This document shows, in pieces, positions 11,505 to 23,518 of a stretch of DNA of 64,000 nt (the first letter of the stretch is position 1; each line of letters begins with the position of its first letter). A model generated the notes under the pieces. The model saw only the letters and a program-made list of their open reading frames with translations. It ran no database searches and was not told where the DNA came from. The position numbers were made by a program, and so were the translations under genes. Source of the DNA: Lingula anatina (Eukaryota > Brachiopoda > Lingulata > Lingulida > Lingulidae). Location: the NCBI RefSeq assembly GCF_001039355.2, contig NW_019774247.1, positions 379,226 to 443,225 of the forward strand. The letters run 5' to 3'.

Positions 11505-13617
11505 TTTCTGTATTGGCGGCTGTGCTTGTATTCAGTCTGTTCCTCTGTGGCTGAAATAGCTAGCTGTAATGTTTAAAAAAATATAGTTCTTATTTATCCT
11601 TCTTTTATTTATTTCATGTTCACTGTTTTTTCTTTCTTTCTTTTCATCTCTACTTCGTCTTTTGTCTTCTCTTAGTTTGTTCCTTTCTAGATCTTGTGTT
11701 AACATTTTACCGTCTCTCTTCTCTAAATTATAGTTACAAGCATTGTATTGTTAAAAAGTGGTTTTTATTTATCCATCGTTTATTGATTCTTTGTCAATTG
11801 TTTTTCTTTCTTTCTTTTATCTTTCTTTCATTTTTTTGTCTACTCTTGATTTGTTTTTCCTTTCTTTAATTCTCCAAATAATTATAATTACGAACATCAA
11901 ATGCGCTCTATCAATTCATTTGATTTCCTCCATACACCATTACTTTTATTCTTTCTTTCTTTCTTTTGTAATCGACTCCGACCATCAACTTTCGATAATC
12001 ACAGGACCATTATCTTTTGATATGAACCTTTATACGATCTACAATTTATATAAGATCATCTACAATCTACCGAGAATATAAACCTGCATAGTCTTGGACT
12101 TCATCGGCTAAAGCACGCCAGGTATGCGGAATACAAACGCAAACAGCGCGTTAGACCATTTCATTTTAAGCTCGTGTTTCATGATACGATTTCTATTCAC
12201 GGTCTCTTCAGTATATGGATATACAGACCTTTGTTAGCTCTCTGTACTTTTGTATACGGCTGCAGTACCAGGTCATGACATATCCCTGTGTAACCTGGGT
12301 TGTGCTCAATACTATTTTATACAAGGTAGAAAACATTCTTGAATTGAGAGATATGATAATTGGGCTTGTTGGTGGAAAAACAACGTAAACAGAAAAAAAA
12401 CATCCACCCCCTTCACATGTACACTGTACTCACATAAATGCGTGGTCATGCAAATTAACAACAAAAATAGTATCGATCCAGAGAGCTTTATTTTAATTGC
12501 GACTCAGACTGAATTGTATTTTTCAGTTAAATTTAGTCGTTTTCATATTGCCAGTCGCTCCATTAGGCGGGATCCAATGATGAGGTGGTTGAGGCTTTGA
12601 GAGGGGGGGGGGGGATCTAGTATTTATAGAACTGTTGACCTCCTAACGCCGTCATTTCATTATAACAATCATCATGTAGAAGTTACACCCTCTTTCAACC
12701 GGCGGTGACTAACCGGAGTCGCATTCACGAGCTACACAAAAATAATATCCTCAAACATAGTCTTGTGTTACATAAATAACGCGCTCAGCTTTGCACACCT
12801 GAAGACCTCTAGTTTGATTATACACAGTCAGTGGTCGTTACGTTCTAAAAATTTATCTAATCTATTTCTACACCCCGCCATTCAAGTTAATTTATAAGAC
12901 TATCTTCCCCAAATTCCATCCTTACAACGCACTGGGAAGGGGGGGGGGGTTTATATCGATCCCAATGAAATCGATCTGCAATGATTCGGTTTCAGGTAAC
13001 GTCTTTTCCATATGTAGAATATTATGCCTTCAGCTTGCTATAGATGTTCACAGCGCTGCCCAACCTCATGGGGACATTATCTGAGCCACTGACTCCATTA
13101 TTTGGGAGCACCCATACCTTATATCAAAGGCGCCCTACTTTGCCTTATAAGATGCTTAGTGCACCGGGCGTATCTTCGCTGTGATAATATAACATAACAT
13201 GGGAGTTTTCAATGTCACTGATCATCTTTGGTGTTTCACGTGAATATGTATGAAACTTACCCTGAGAAGAACGCTAAGCGCGGACTTCGCCTTCCTAGAT
13301 CCCAGCCATACTGTTAAAAAGGAAGTTTTTAGGCTCAGGTGTATATAACAATTAAACTTCCCCCTCCGTCTGTAAACCCACACCTGTTTATCCGTATACC
13401 TGTATTGATCTGGAATTACACGCGAGGTCAAAGGTCAAGGTCACACCTATTATCCGATGTCGTCGGTGTAAACGAGCTGGCGGTTCCCGTAACAGATTCA
13501 GCCCTTCATTGGATACACACAGGTTACGGTTATCGTGACGTCAGTTGGTCAAAGTCAAGAGTTGGGTTTCCCTATTCGAATCATTGAGGACTAGACCCAG
13601 CATCACAGACCTCTTTA

Positions 13618-13787
13618 CAGACCCGTAGCCCGGGGAGGGGGGAGGACCCCTATTTTGCCGGAAAAGCCCCCCCCCCCCCCCCTCTTGGTAAAATTTTATC
13701 TAGGTACACTAAGGTTTCATGGTAAAAGGTCCACCTTTTCAGAAAAAGCCCCCCCCCTCCCCTTTAAAATTGCTGGCTACGGCCCTA
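13618..13787. mobile_element. MITE family 1 copy 1, with 5-bp target duplication
   Basis: 170 bp. The left end CAGACCCGTAGCC pairs with the right end GGCTACGGCCCTA. Both sides are flanked by the direct repeat CTTTA (13613-13617 and 13788-13792). The interior holds runs of G and C and the words AAAGGTCCAC and TTCAGAAAAAG, shared with all other copies. Confidence 0.8.
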
Positions 13788-14936
13788 CTTTACCATGAGA
13801 AAATAGTGCCTGGACTTGGTGTATGTCTGAAACAATGCTTTCTTTTTCCTTCCATTACTTTGACCTCCTTCCTTTGGTTATAGATTTCTTTCAAATACAT
13901 ATGCGGTATCCAGAAATGAACTTTAGGTGCCCCATAATAACGTCAAGATGTAACTTCAACTACAACTTCATTCGTGTTGACTTTATTTCATATTGAAAGA
14001 AACTTGTTTCTTAAAAGACTTTAAAAGATCAAGCATTCCATCTTTATCACATTAAAATAAAATATTGGACTTTTTTTTCAAAGGAACTGAGACAGACGTT
14101 TCCATAAATTCATAATTTGATTTTTGAACTAATTACTGGTTTTATAGTTGGATAGATTCCTAGAAAATCTTTTTCAGATCAAAAAATAAATACATCTAAA
14201 GTTGCCACAATATTTACCCTTGTCATGAAAAAATACATGAATATTTACCCTTGTCATGAAAAATTACATGCTTGTTCAGTCAAAATACGTTGTGCATTTT
14301 ACCCACAGCTGCCAAATAAAATATGGTCTTAGTCACAAATAATATTATTACTATTATCAAAACTGACACAAATTTAATTACTTGAGGTTCAAAACAGACA
14401 TTTGGAAGCTTTGATGTCTAACAAAGTATAATTCTGAATAACTTATTTTTACCTGTGGAACCGGCTTTTAGCACGACCGCGTATTTCTCGTAACATTAAA
14501 ATAATTCTCAAGCCAAACCCTCGTTTCTTACACCGTTCCGGTCAATCATGAATTCATTTATACATTTAACTATATAATGAAAAGCAGTAAACTTTTATGG
14601 ATTCTCACACATTTTACTGCTTTTCATTTTTGTAAATCGCCAGACCTGACATCATATGACACACGTATCACAAACTTAATCACAATCATTAAAATTAGCC
14701 TTTAAAAATCATTAAGCATCTTGTTAAGACGTCATTTACCCGATTATTTCAATAAGAGACTAATAGTGTCCGTTAATATATGATCAATATGACGACGCTT
14801 CCCCTCTCAAAGAGGGTTTTCACTAGTCAAAAGATCATAGTCACCATAACTATTATAAGTATGGCACGGGGCTGAATAATTAATTTTGTTTTGTGTCCAG
14901 TCATTTATCCTTTTTCATTACCCTTAGTTATCTTTT

Positions 14937-15215
14937 AGACTGCGTTCACATTCAAACATCATGCCAGCTGGATCGATCCAACTCGGCGGAGATTCTCGCT
15001 AAAGTGCATGCAGAATCAGCTTAATTGTCTGACACACCTCTCTGAATAGCTAGTTAATTGATAAGTTTATCATTCCTAGCAACTCTATTAGGCCTGTCAG
15101 ACATTTATGCCATACACAGTGATTGCACTTACGGAGAATCAACCGCATAGTTGGATCGATCTAGATAATACGATGGGTTTATCTGAATGCTTTATAGTGA
15201 GATTAGTTATCCTTC
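14937..15215. repeat. MITE family 3 copy with GTTCACAT end
   Basis: Starts GCGTTCACATTC and contains GGATCGATCCAACTC, GAGATTCTCGCTAAAGTGCAT and TGTCTGACACACC. Its right part has the inverted words GTTGGATCGATC. It is abutted or interrupted by the foldback element at 15215. Confidence 0.55.
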
Positions 15216-15590
15216 TTAGGCTTCGTTCACATGCAATGTCTATTTTCTATTTTCTATTTTCTATTTTCGATATGTCTTATGATCACGGTCTGTGCACTGA
15301 ATATCCCGCCGCGTAATTACTGGAAGCGCGAGCCAGTTACTTATAGTAACTTATAGTAACTGGCTCGCGCTGCCAGTAATTAAGCCGCGGGATATTCAGT
15401 GCACAGACCGTGATCATAAGACATACCGAAAATAGAAAATAGAAAATAGAAAATAGACATTGCATGTGAAGGCTCGCGCTTCCAGTAATTACGCGGCGGG
15501 ATATTCAGTGCACAGACCGTGATCATAAGACATATCGAAAATAGAAAATAGAAAATAGAAAATAGACATTGCATGTGAACGAAGCCTAAG
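15215..15590. repeat. foldback element: one inverted plus two direct copies of a ~115-bp unit
   Basis: The unit contains GTTCACATGCAATG, four tandem TATTTTC words, ATGATCACGGTCTGTGCACTG and ATATCCCGC. It occurs once forward (15215-15340), then twice inverted in tandem (about 15358-15470 and 15471-15590). The outer ends CTTAGGCTTCGTTCAC and GTGAACGAAGCCTAAG are perfect inverses. The centre is GTTACTTATAGTAAC. Confidence 0.85.
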
Positions 15591-15830
15591 TGAGATAAGT
15601 AGAGGTATATCTGAAGACAGTGGGCTACGTGCCCCTGCCCTCTACCAGGGCGGCAGATATTATAGGCACATTTTCCACCAGCCACAGTTAGATTGACCAA
15701 ATTTAGCCAGAGACATAAACTGTGAATATGTAGTGAAAAATAAATCTGTGGCTCTGGTAGACAGTAACGTTCCCCGCCGCTCCCACCCAAAATCGGCTAT
15801 GGTTGATGTAAGCCCAGTCACAGAACACCA

Positions 15831-18800
15831 CTATTGCCCAATATCAGACTCTAGAGCCTGAACTGCCTGTTTCAGGTCCACTATTGCTCTGTCTATGTCG
15901 TCCTTGGTCGTGTGTCGGCCAACACTCAAACGTAACGCGTTGGCGGCTGCGGTGGGATCCACTCCTGACGCTAGCAAAATGTGAGAGGGCCTGGAATTGA
16001 AAATTTGCATAATAATAATAATAATAATAATAATATTTGACAGATAGACAGGCAAACAATAAAAACCCTTATGTGTAAAACAATGTTGGCAAAGAAGAAG
16101 GTCAAAAGTTTTAAGATACAAATTATTCTCTGAGTCAATAATTACCGTTTACCATAGGGCTCTAATGTGTGGGTAGTAGTGGTAAATGCTTTGATTATTT
16201 TAAAGCTACTGTTATTTATGAAATTCATGTCAATCTTAAATGGAATTACTAGAATAATCATTATCATTATTGGCATAAAAATGTACACATTTCTGTATAT
16301 ATCTTTCTTACTTATCTTGATCGATATATAATAAAGTATTTCAAGGTATTGTTTAAATATCAATATCACTTAAAGCCTTTTTCTACCAAAGGTAACAAAT
16401 TTAATGAGTACTACGGTACCTATTCTGTGCATGGCAGGCTGCCCCTACACTGGTCTGCACATATTTCAACTTGGATAGTACCTGGAACCCTAAAATATGT
16501 GCAGAGATAGCAAAGGTACCAACATGATTATGAACAAGCAATGCGCTCAGAGAGAGCAGACCTCCGCCAAGGCAGCTCAATTAATTCACATTTTTAACCG
16601 ACTAATCAATCAATCAATCAACCAATCAATCAACCAATCAATCAACTGATCAAGCAACCAATCAATTAAGCAAGCAAGCAAACAATCAATCAAGCAACCA
16701 ATCAATTTTAATTGATTAAAATTAATTAACCTATAGACTAAATAGAAACTCCCTCAAATATGCAAAGCCACAAAATAAATAAATAAAAACTCTAAACAAA
16801 TCAAGTAAATATTTTACCATGTAATTTGGCCCCTAGAATGGACACATTGCATGTGTTTGGAAGTCTTGGCACCTTGGGATATCTCCCATTGAATTTGACT
16901 CTGTCAGGAAAGGTTGTCTGAAGTAAAATAGTGCATTAACTATTAAATATGGTGGGTCTAAAATTATTTGTGTATGTGTATGTGTGTGTGGGGGGGGCAC
17001 AGGGTCACGTGTGTGTGTGTGTGTGTGCGTGAGTGTGAAAAGAAAGGTTCTTTGTGTTATATGGACAACCACATCAAAACTCTTGTTGCGTAAACTATAA
17101 TCACTTATTTTTTAAGAAGACTAAAAAATAATTCAGAAATGAAATATTGCATGCCACTCATACAAGCACTAAAAAGCAATATCAAGTGCTTAAATACTAT
17201 TGATATTTTACTGGGCAATCAGTGTCATTACCTCTAACTGTGTCTCCAAGTAGTTCCGTGTTTTCTCCATGTGGTCTCCATATACCTTGACATTTCTGGA
17301 CACTAGTTCTGCTGCCTGTAAAGAAAATTAGTTTTTTATTCAAGATTTAACTTGTCATATTGTTTTCACCTTTACTTTATTATTACTTTTTTTTACAATC
17401 AACAACAAAACTGTGATGTGGAAATTTTATAAATGAGGAAGAAATGAGTGTCAAATAAACTTACCTACAAAACTAAATATATAAAACTATATACAGTAAA
17501 CTCTGTGAAGTTTGTTCTGTCCATTTACTGTTACATATAACTCAAATCTATAATGCTTCGTCTCAAACAAAACCTATGGAGTAGCCGGGGGGGGTTCGAA
17601 AGAACTGCCCCTTTTGCTGGGAAAAGGTCCACTCTGGGTAAAATTCGATCTAGGTACATGAAGTTTTTATGGGAAAAGGTCCACTTTTTCAGAAAACGAA
17701 CCCCCCTATTGAAATTGCTGCCTACGGGCCTGTATATTATACATTGGCTAATAAGTAAACTCAAATATTTGCATAAATTGTAAAAACTTTCCAGTCCCAA
17801 AGTGTCACTGCATATAAAACATCTTACCTTCCCCAACCCAGCGATCATAGGGGTATTTTCTGTCCTGAAATAAATAAACCTGGCATCATTTACTGACATG
17901 TCCGAATTCATATAAAACTATTAAAATATTCTACACGGTCTCTTTTTTTTTTTATTTGCAGAAACTTGTAGTTGCACCACCAACTAATGTTCTCCCCCAA
18001 ATGTTTGGACAAATCAAAATTTACAAAATAACTACTGTAGTTATATTCAGCTGTCAAACTCCTCAAATATAGTCACAGTGATAGAGATATGTATACCACA
18101 CAATCGAACAGGAAGCTTAGACGCTGACTGCATGATCACTAATTTGTTGCCACAGAGTTTTACTTACCCAGGTCTGTAGTTTCTTTCTTGTCCCCCTCCA
18201 TAGAACATAGGATACAGAGGAGCTGTCCCTGCCCTGCCTGGGAAATACAGAGCTCCAATACGGGGGCCATAGAACTGTGTGAAAACCAAATCAAATATAT
18301 TGATATAAGATTACCATTCAACATAAAAATATGATTGTCAAATTTTTCATTAAATTTAAGTTAGTAATACATTTACAGTGCTCTCATGAACAATTTTCAA
18401 ATTAGTATTGTTTCAATATACCAATTTTATGACTACTGATACAAAATGACAATTTTTTTCAATCCCATGGCACACACAAACACCTACAAATTTTCTCTAA
18501 ATCAACTTTCAGAAACATATCATAGATTTAAATGATTCATGGCTGAAAAAAATCTTTTCTGAAAATCATTTCATGTTTTTTAAAATATAATACAATAAAT
18601 CTTAGCAAAGAACAAATATCAAGATGTCCACAGGGTAGACATTACCTTATGGCCCACAATGGTCAAGTAGTCCACTCTCAAGTCCTGGACACTGACCGGT
18701 ATTTTGCCCAAGGCCTGGGCGGCGTCAGTATGGAGGAAGATACGAGAAGTCTCGCCATCACCTCTTTTTATTGTCCTCAATCTTTCTGATATCTCAGCGA

Positions 18801-19442
18801 TTGGCTGAAAGGCAATCAATATACAAAAAGTGCCTATGAGGTGTCTGAAATGTAATGGAACTGTATCATAAACAATTAACCTTTATTCCAAATCACTAGC
18901 TGCAAGTTTCCCCCTAGCTGTAAGTTTTCCCCCAATCTGTGTGAGTCCACTGCATTTTTTCACCCTTCCAGCAACAAAAAGAAGTATGTAAGAGTTCTTC
19001 CTTAACAGACATAAATCAAACGCTAAAAAAAATGTCTAGTAGTGCTCATATGTAAAAATCCTTTCATTTTTTTATTTCATAAAAAAGTGATTCATTAACT
19101 AATACACAAAGTTATTTATTTATTTATTTATTTATTGTCCTATTTATCAATTCACACAATGATTATGTTCTCACTTTATTTATTTATTTATTTATTTATT
19201 TATCCTGAAGATCATCCACCTGTATTATCCCTGTCTCATTATTAGCTAACATCACAGAGACAAGTACTGTGTTTGGCTTGATGGCAGCTATCACATCTTC
19301 TGGCACAATCTGTCCTGTGTCTTTACTTACTGGTACAAATGTCACCTCTGAAAATGATAAAAGTTTTTATAGACACCCCGAGCAATTCTTTCTGTAGATT
19401 GTTAAGTTCTTCAAAGAAAGCACAAGTATCATTGAATCGAAC

Positions 19443-19480
<38 letters not shown>

Positions 19481-19598
19481 TTGGTAGTGCGCATATCATC
19501 AGAAAGACGCTATCCATCTCATGAACACTAAAATCGCCTCAGAGTCATGGTATGACTCGGGCATCTTAGTAATTATCAAAGGTCACAAGAATCATCAC

Positions 19599-19642
<44 letters not shown>

Positions 19643-22382
19643 TAGACTGCAACTGGCTTAAGCCAGTGGCAGAGGATTCCCCTGCAAAATAGGTGTGGAA
19701 ACGCTCTTACAAGGTCATGTGAAGGTCATGGGTTAAATTTGACCCCATATTCTGAAAGAGCATGTGCGAATTGGGGGGGGGGGGTGCAACAAAACATCAC
19801 TTTTAGGCCACTTCAACATTTCTCCATGAAATAGCCGAATGACCTTGAAAATGAGGGTCAAGGTCAAATTTGACATTTGATTTGGGGGTGTTGGGTATAT
19901 GTTTGGGGTAGTTTACTATAGCATGTTATCACAAAAAATCAATATTTCATGGAGAAATTGACAAAGTCACTATTTCTGTGAAATTATTAATATTTAAAAA
20001 TCTATATTAAAAAAACTATTCAGTCAATTGTCAATATTATTAGATACTGCACTGGATAGATATCTAGGGCAACTTTTTACATCATCCTTGTGGCTCTGTG
20101 ACATCTGGTTTACCCCCTGCCGAGTGTCAACCTCCTGGAGCATATTTTGCAATAGGTTGACCTTGACCTGACCTACTTTCCTAAAATTAGGTCACTTGAT
20201 ATAGAATTATTGTGTGACCTCACCTGTGAAAGGATTTGTCAAAATGTTGAAAATTCTAGGAGATATTGCATTTTGAAATTTGCCAAATTTTCACTTTAAA
20301 AGGCTCTGTGACCTTGAAAATTACGTCAAGGTAAAAAAAATTGGGTGGACCGGAATAACTTTTCATAGGCTATCAGTATGAATTTTTTCAGAATTTTAGA
20401 AAGAAATTTTTTGACGAAAAATAATAATAATAATAATAAGAAGAAGAATACCAAAAACAATAGTATTCCCCTATGGGGAATCCTAATAACTTACCTGCTT
20501 TCCTCAATGTCTGATACTCCTGTAAAACTATTTTAATGGAGTCATGTTCTATATTGGAAGTAATAAAGTGAGGTATGTTTTTGTCTGGTGGAACTGAGAT
20601 GCTGTGCCCCTCTGTTTGTCTCTCCAAAGCAGTTTTATTGTATTTGAATTCAAAATGGCTGAGCATGGTATGAAAGACCATGTTGTTGGATTCGGTCCCT
20701 CCAGATGTGAACACAATGTCTGAAATAAGAAATTATGACAATTATATTAGGATTATAATTATTGTTACAGTATTGAACTTTAAATTTGAATGAGAAATCA
20801 GTTTGAATTTTTGACAAAAATTCTTTATCAAGATTCAACGAAAAAACTAAAGCCAAGGTAAGAAATGAACAAAAATAAAAGTGATTTTCATGCAATTAAA
20901 ATATCTGGTTCAAAAACTAATCATTGAACATATTTAATTATTATACTTGTACCTTGAACGTTTCCACCTATCATATCAGCAACATTCTGACGAGCTTCAT
21001 CGATGATCTGCTTCACACTTTTGCCTGGAAAGAAAAGAAATAAAGTAGTTTACTCCTAAAATACCTACATCTCACGGAAAACGATTTCAAAACAACACTA
21101 CAGAATAATTTTTAAAAGAATGAATAAAGAGAAACATCAACCCCTAAAATTAAAACAAACAGATAAACAACCAAATAAATAAATAAACTAGAAAAGCACT
21201 CTGAGAGCGCAGACCTCCGCCAAGGCAGCAAAGTCTCTATCCATTGCCATTTCACCCCTAAATTTTTGATATTTTTGATTATTGATTATTGACTGATTAT
21301 TGATCCGGAACACCACCAAAAACTAATCATCTGTTCCTTGGCCCACTTCTGACAGTTCCTGAAAATTTCATCAAAATCGGTCCATAACTTTTTGAGTTAT
21401 GTTGATGACAGCCAGACAGGCAAACAAACAAACAGGGGTGAAAACATAACCTCCTTGGCAGAGGTAATAACCCATTCCCTGGTCAATCATAATGAACCCA
21501 TTGGCTGGTTTACCTGAGGTGTCAGTGGCATAAGAACTGCTTGGATTTTGCCAGGCCTCTCGTAGGGTTCTGCTTATTGTTTCAACTACCTCATCCTCTA
21601 GTGGTGTGGTGGCATTGTAGTCCAGGTAGATCCTGAAACCAGTGAGCTTTAAAGTGTCATCTCTAAGGGACGATTCAGAATAGAGGATCCGAGTATCAAC
21701 TGATCCAAGGACCAAATATGGCGGACTGTACATGAAAGGAAGGTCGCTTCCTCCTGTAATGGTCTCTCCAACTCTCACACACCTCCCCATGCGTCGTCCC
21801 TGCAGGGGCAGAGTAATTAAATCTTGGCTCCCTTCGACTGGATGTGTGGGGAAACTTGAGAGACCATTACAGGATAAAGCAGTCTTCCTTTCATGTACAG
21901 TCAAGACTGCATTCAAAACAGCAGACTAACTAGTCTGTGGATCAAATATGGCTGTCCCACTTGAGTACTTGTTGTGTAATCCCCACTGGGTACCTCTTCA
22001 GTGCTTGTTAGGGGAATTCAGACAGCAGACTTTTAAGTGGGTTGCCATATTTGATTAGCAGGTTAGTAAGCCTGCTGTTCTGAATAATATCTTCTTTTCT
22101 CGATGAGCATGTTAACATTACCAAATATTTAATTACATTAAAATTAAGTAGCAAATTAATAAGAGTGATGGTGCCTAATTATTCAGACTATAAAATATAA
22201 CCACTACATGAGTTCTAGCGGATAGTACATGCATGCGTGCCCGCTATATCACTTATAATGATATCATGGAATATGTTCAGTTTATCAAGAAGTCTGACTA
22301 GAAAACGGTTTCGTTTTGGAAAATTCACTCACATATCCTCGACGTCATTCTGCAGCTCAGGGCCACTGATGTTGTGTTCCAT
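15831..22382 (-). CDS. SCLY: selenocysteine lyase (PLP-dependent, NifS-like)
   Basis: Twelve exons: 22382-22333, 21632-21514, 21024-20953, 20719-20495, 19347-19220, 18804-18646, 18274-18168, 17864-17828, 17315-17232, 16917-16818, 16489-16420 and 15990-15831. They join in frame to 436 aa, close to the usual animal length. Landmarks are [11 protein letters not shown] near the N-terminus, [10 protein letters not shown] (84-93) for PLP phosphate binding, [10 protein letters not shown] (223-232) with Asp225 and Gln228 contacting PLP, GHK ending at Lys251 (the Schiff-base lysine), [14 protein letters not shown], and SVGAACH with the catalytic Cys379. The C-terminus NALRLSVGR is typical. The enzyme splits selenocysteine into alanine and selenide, recycling selenium in the cytosol. 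SVGAACH and the spacing favour SCLY over mitochondrial NFS1. An AG acceptor 18 bp before the ATG suggests a 5' exon or an N-terminal extension. Confidence 0.93.
16593..16710. repeat. (CAAT)n-rich tetranucleotide array
   Basis: Imperfect CAAT/CAAC/CAAG units inside the SCLY intron between exons 10 and 11. Just upstream (about 16540-16575) is a fragment of the GCAGACCTCCGCCAAGGC repeat seen at 21205. Confidence 0.8.
16973..17036. repeat. (GT)n microsatellite
   Basis: Interrupted TG array broken by a G7 run and CACAGGGTCACG, in an SCLY intron. Confidence 0.85.
17580..17736. mobile_element. MITE family 1 copy 2, left end damaged
   Basis: Starts at GTAGCCGGGGG and ends at GCTGCCTACGGGCCTG. The interior words GGTTCGAAAGAACTGCCCC and AAAGGTCCACTCTGGGTAAA match the copy at 23345. 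It lies in the SCLY intron between exons 8 and 9. No target duplication is visible. Confidence 0.7.
19640..20490. repeat. AGGTCA-rich interspersed repeat with AGGATTCCCC ends
   Basis: Begins after an AAT microsatellite with GGCAGAGGATTCCCC. It ends with an (AAT)n(AAG)n tail and GGGGAATCCTAATAA, an inverse match to the start. The interior has about nine AGGTCA/TGACCT words. It lies in the SCLY intron between exons 4 and 5. No reading frame was seen. Confidence 0.5.
21195..21475. repeat. interspersed repeat carrying the 'GACCGATTTTGATGAAA' signature
   Basis: Begins CTCTGAGAGCGCAGACCTCCGCCAAGG and ends CCTTGGCAGAGGTAATAA, so its ends are near-inverted (CCTCYGCCAAGG). Inside, the minus strand reads AAAAAGTTATGGACCGATTT. 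Such stretches are widespread in animal genomes. Fragments recur near 16540 and 51400. It lies in SCLY intron 2. Confidence 0.6.
21665..22086. repeat. MITE family 2 copy 3 beside a long hairpin element
   Basis: The stretch 21909-22086 is a family 2 MITE (ATTCAAAACAG to CTGTTCTGAAT). Next to it, 21728-21902 forms a long hairpin: TGTACATGAAAGGAAG pairs with CTTCCTTTCATGTACA, and CCTGTAATGGTCTCTC with GAGAGACCATTACAGG. A second family 2 end (ATTCAGAATAG...CAAATATGGCGGAC) at 21668-21727 suggests nested insertions. All lie in SCLY intron 1. Confidence 0.65.
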
Positions 22383-22446
22383 TTGTTTAGACAGCCTATC
22401 CTGCCAACAGAAAAGGTGAAACATATATAGGCTACACAGGTAACCA

Positions 22447-22520
22447 GTTCAACGTGGAAGAATGGTCGACGCGAGTTGGAAGGTCCACCGCGCACTTGCA
22501 TTGTGCATGTGACCTCAGTC
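22447..22520 (-). promoter_or_regulatory. GC-rich block upstream of SCLY, shared with 25410
   Basis: On the minus strand it reads CAATGCAAGTGCGCGGTGGAC and then GTCGACCATTCT, about 65 bp 5' of the SCLY start. The same two words, 20 of 21 and 12 of 12 identical, occur on the plus strand at 25418-25474. It may be a promoter element or an old repeat. Confidence 0.4.
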
Positions 22521-23223
22521 AATAACAAAAGCATGCTGTTGCATCGATGTCTTCTCGGTTGAACATAAACTACAAAATAGAACTTTAGTTTTGTAGTTTT
22601 TTCAAGATTTATTGTTAATATAGACCTATAAATTGTATCGTGTTATGGAAAATACCAAGTTAAGGAGATCATGCCACTGCCTTTATGGTGGTTACTGGCA
22701 TGGTTTTTTTAATTTTTGTTTTTTCTTTTATTTTTGAAATGACGATTTAAGTGAAAGTTTTATAGTTAAATCTCCTCTTCATGTTTATCTAATTTGAATA
22801 AAAGAACCTATGTTTTGTCTTTAGTCAGTTTAGTTTTTGAATTCTATTTTTACTTGTCTCATGAAAGCAACCAGTGCTGCTGGTACGTACTGTAGTAGTA
22901 GTATACTGTAGTGTTACATGTGCCCAATACAATAGTGATGGTGTTTCAAATGTCCGTCTAATTATGCATTTTGATGAATTACAGAAGTACAAATACACAC
23001 AAACTCACACAAACAGTACATGCATATTTACTATAGCACTTGAAAAGAATAAAAGAAAATGTTAGAGGTGGATTAATTATTTATTTTCTCTCTTTAAAAA
23101 CCACATTCATTTTAAAAGTATTATATTATCATATTGAGCCACAACAAGCTGGCCCAGAAATAATGTGTTTCAGCTAAATTAATACAAAATTTAAAAAATA
23201 TATTAGATTCTTATGATGTCCCA

Positions 23224-23227
<4 letters not shown>

Positions 23228-23270
<43 letters not shown>
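23228..23270. repeat. (TTA)n microsatellite
   Basis: About 14 ATT units, between SCLY and the zinc-cluster gene. Confidence 0.9.
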
Positions 23271-23271
<1 letters not shown>

Positions 23272-23344
23272 GAACTGAGTGAAAGAAGAGTTACACTCTT
23301 GTGATAACTATAGGTGTCCTTTAAGATGGACAAACCTCTACAAT

Positions 23345-23512
23345 CAGGCCCGTAGCCAGGGGGGGTTCGGGGGGTTCGAAAGAACCGCCCCTTTTGCTGG
23401 GAAAAGGTCCACTCTGGGTAAAATTTGACCTAGGTACATAAAGTTTTTATGGAAAAAGGTCCACTTATTCAGAAAAAGAACCCCCCTTTTGAAATTGCTG
23501 GCTACGGGCCTG
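23345..23512. mobile_element. MITE family 1 copy 3, intact, with 5-bp target duplication
   Basis: 168 bp. The left end CAGGCCCGTAGCCAGGGGGG pairs with the right end CTGGCTACGGGCCTG. It is flanked by ACAAT on both sides (23340-23344 and 23513-23517). The inner words AGAACCGCCCC and AAGAACCCCCC are also inverted. It contains no coding frame. This is the best copy in the window and the reference for the others. Confidence 0.9.
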
Positions 23513-23518
23513 ACAATA

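Larger units (their letters stand above)
11505..15830. other. intergenic DNA between dispanin-B and SCLY
   Basis: No coding exon recognised. Contains TTTCTT-rich tracts (11620-11960), several long G or C runs, MITE family 1 copy 1 (13618-13787), an imperfect tandem duplication of a TTTACCCTTGTCATG word near 14212-14270, a family 3 MITE (14937-15215) and a large foldback repeat (15215-15590). A lone TGACGTCA lies near 13535. Confidence 0.6.

Noticed and set aside
15380-15790. 136-codon minus frame
   Set aside because: It is the translation of the foldback unit with its TATTTTC tetrads, not a protein gene.
21371-21916. 181-codon minus frame including the SCLY exon 2 region
   Set aside because: Most of it is MITE and repeat sequence. 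Only 21632-21514 is the real SCLY exon, with its own splice sites.
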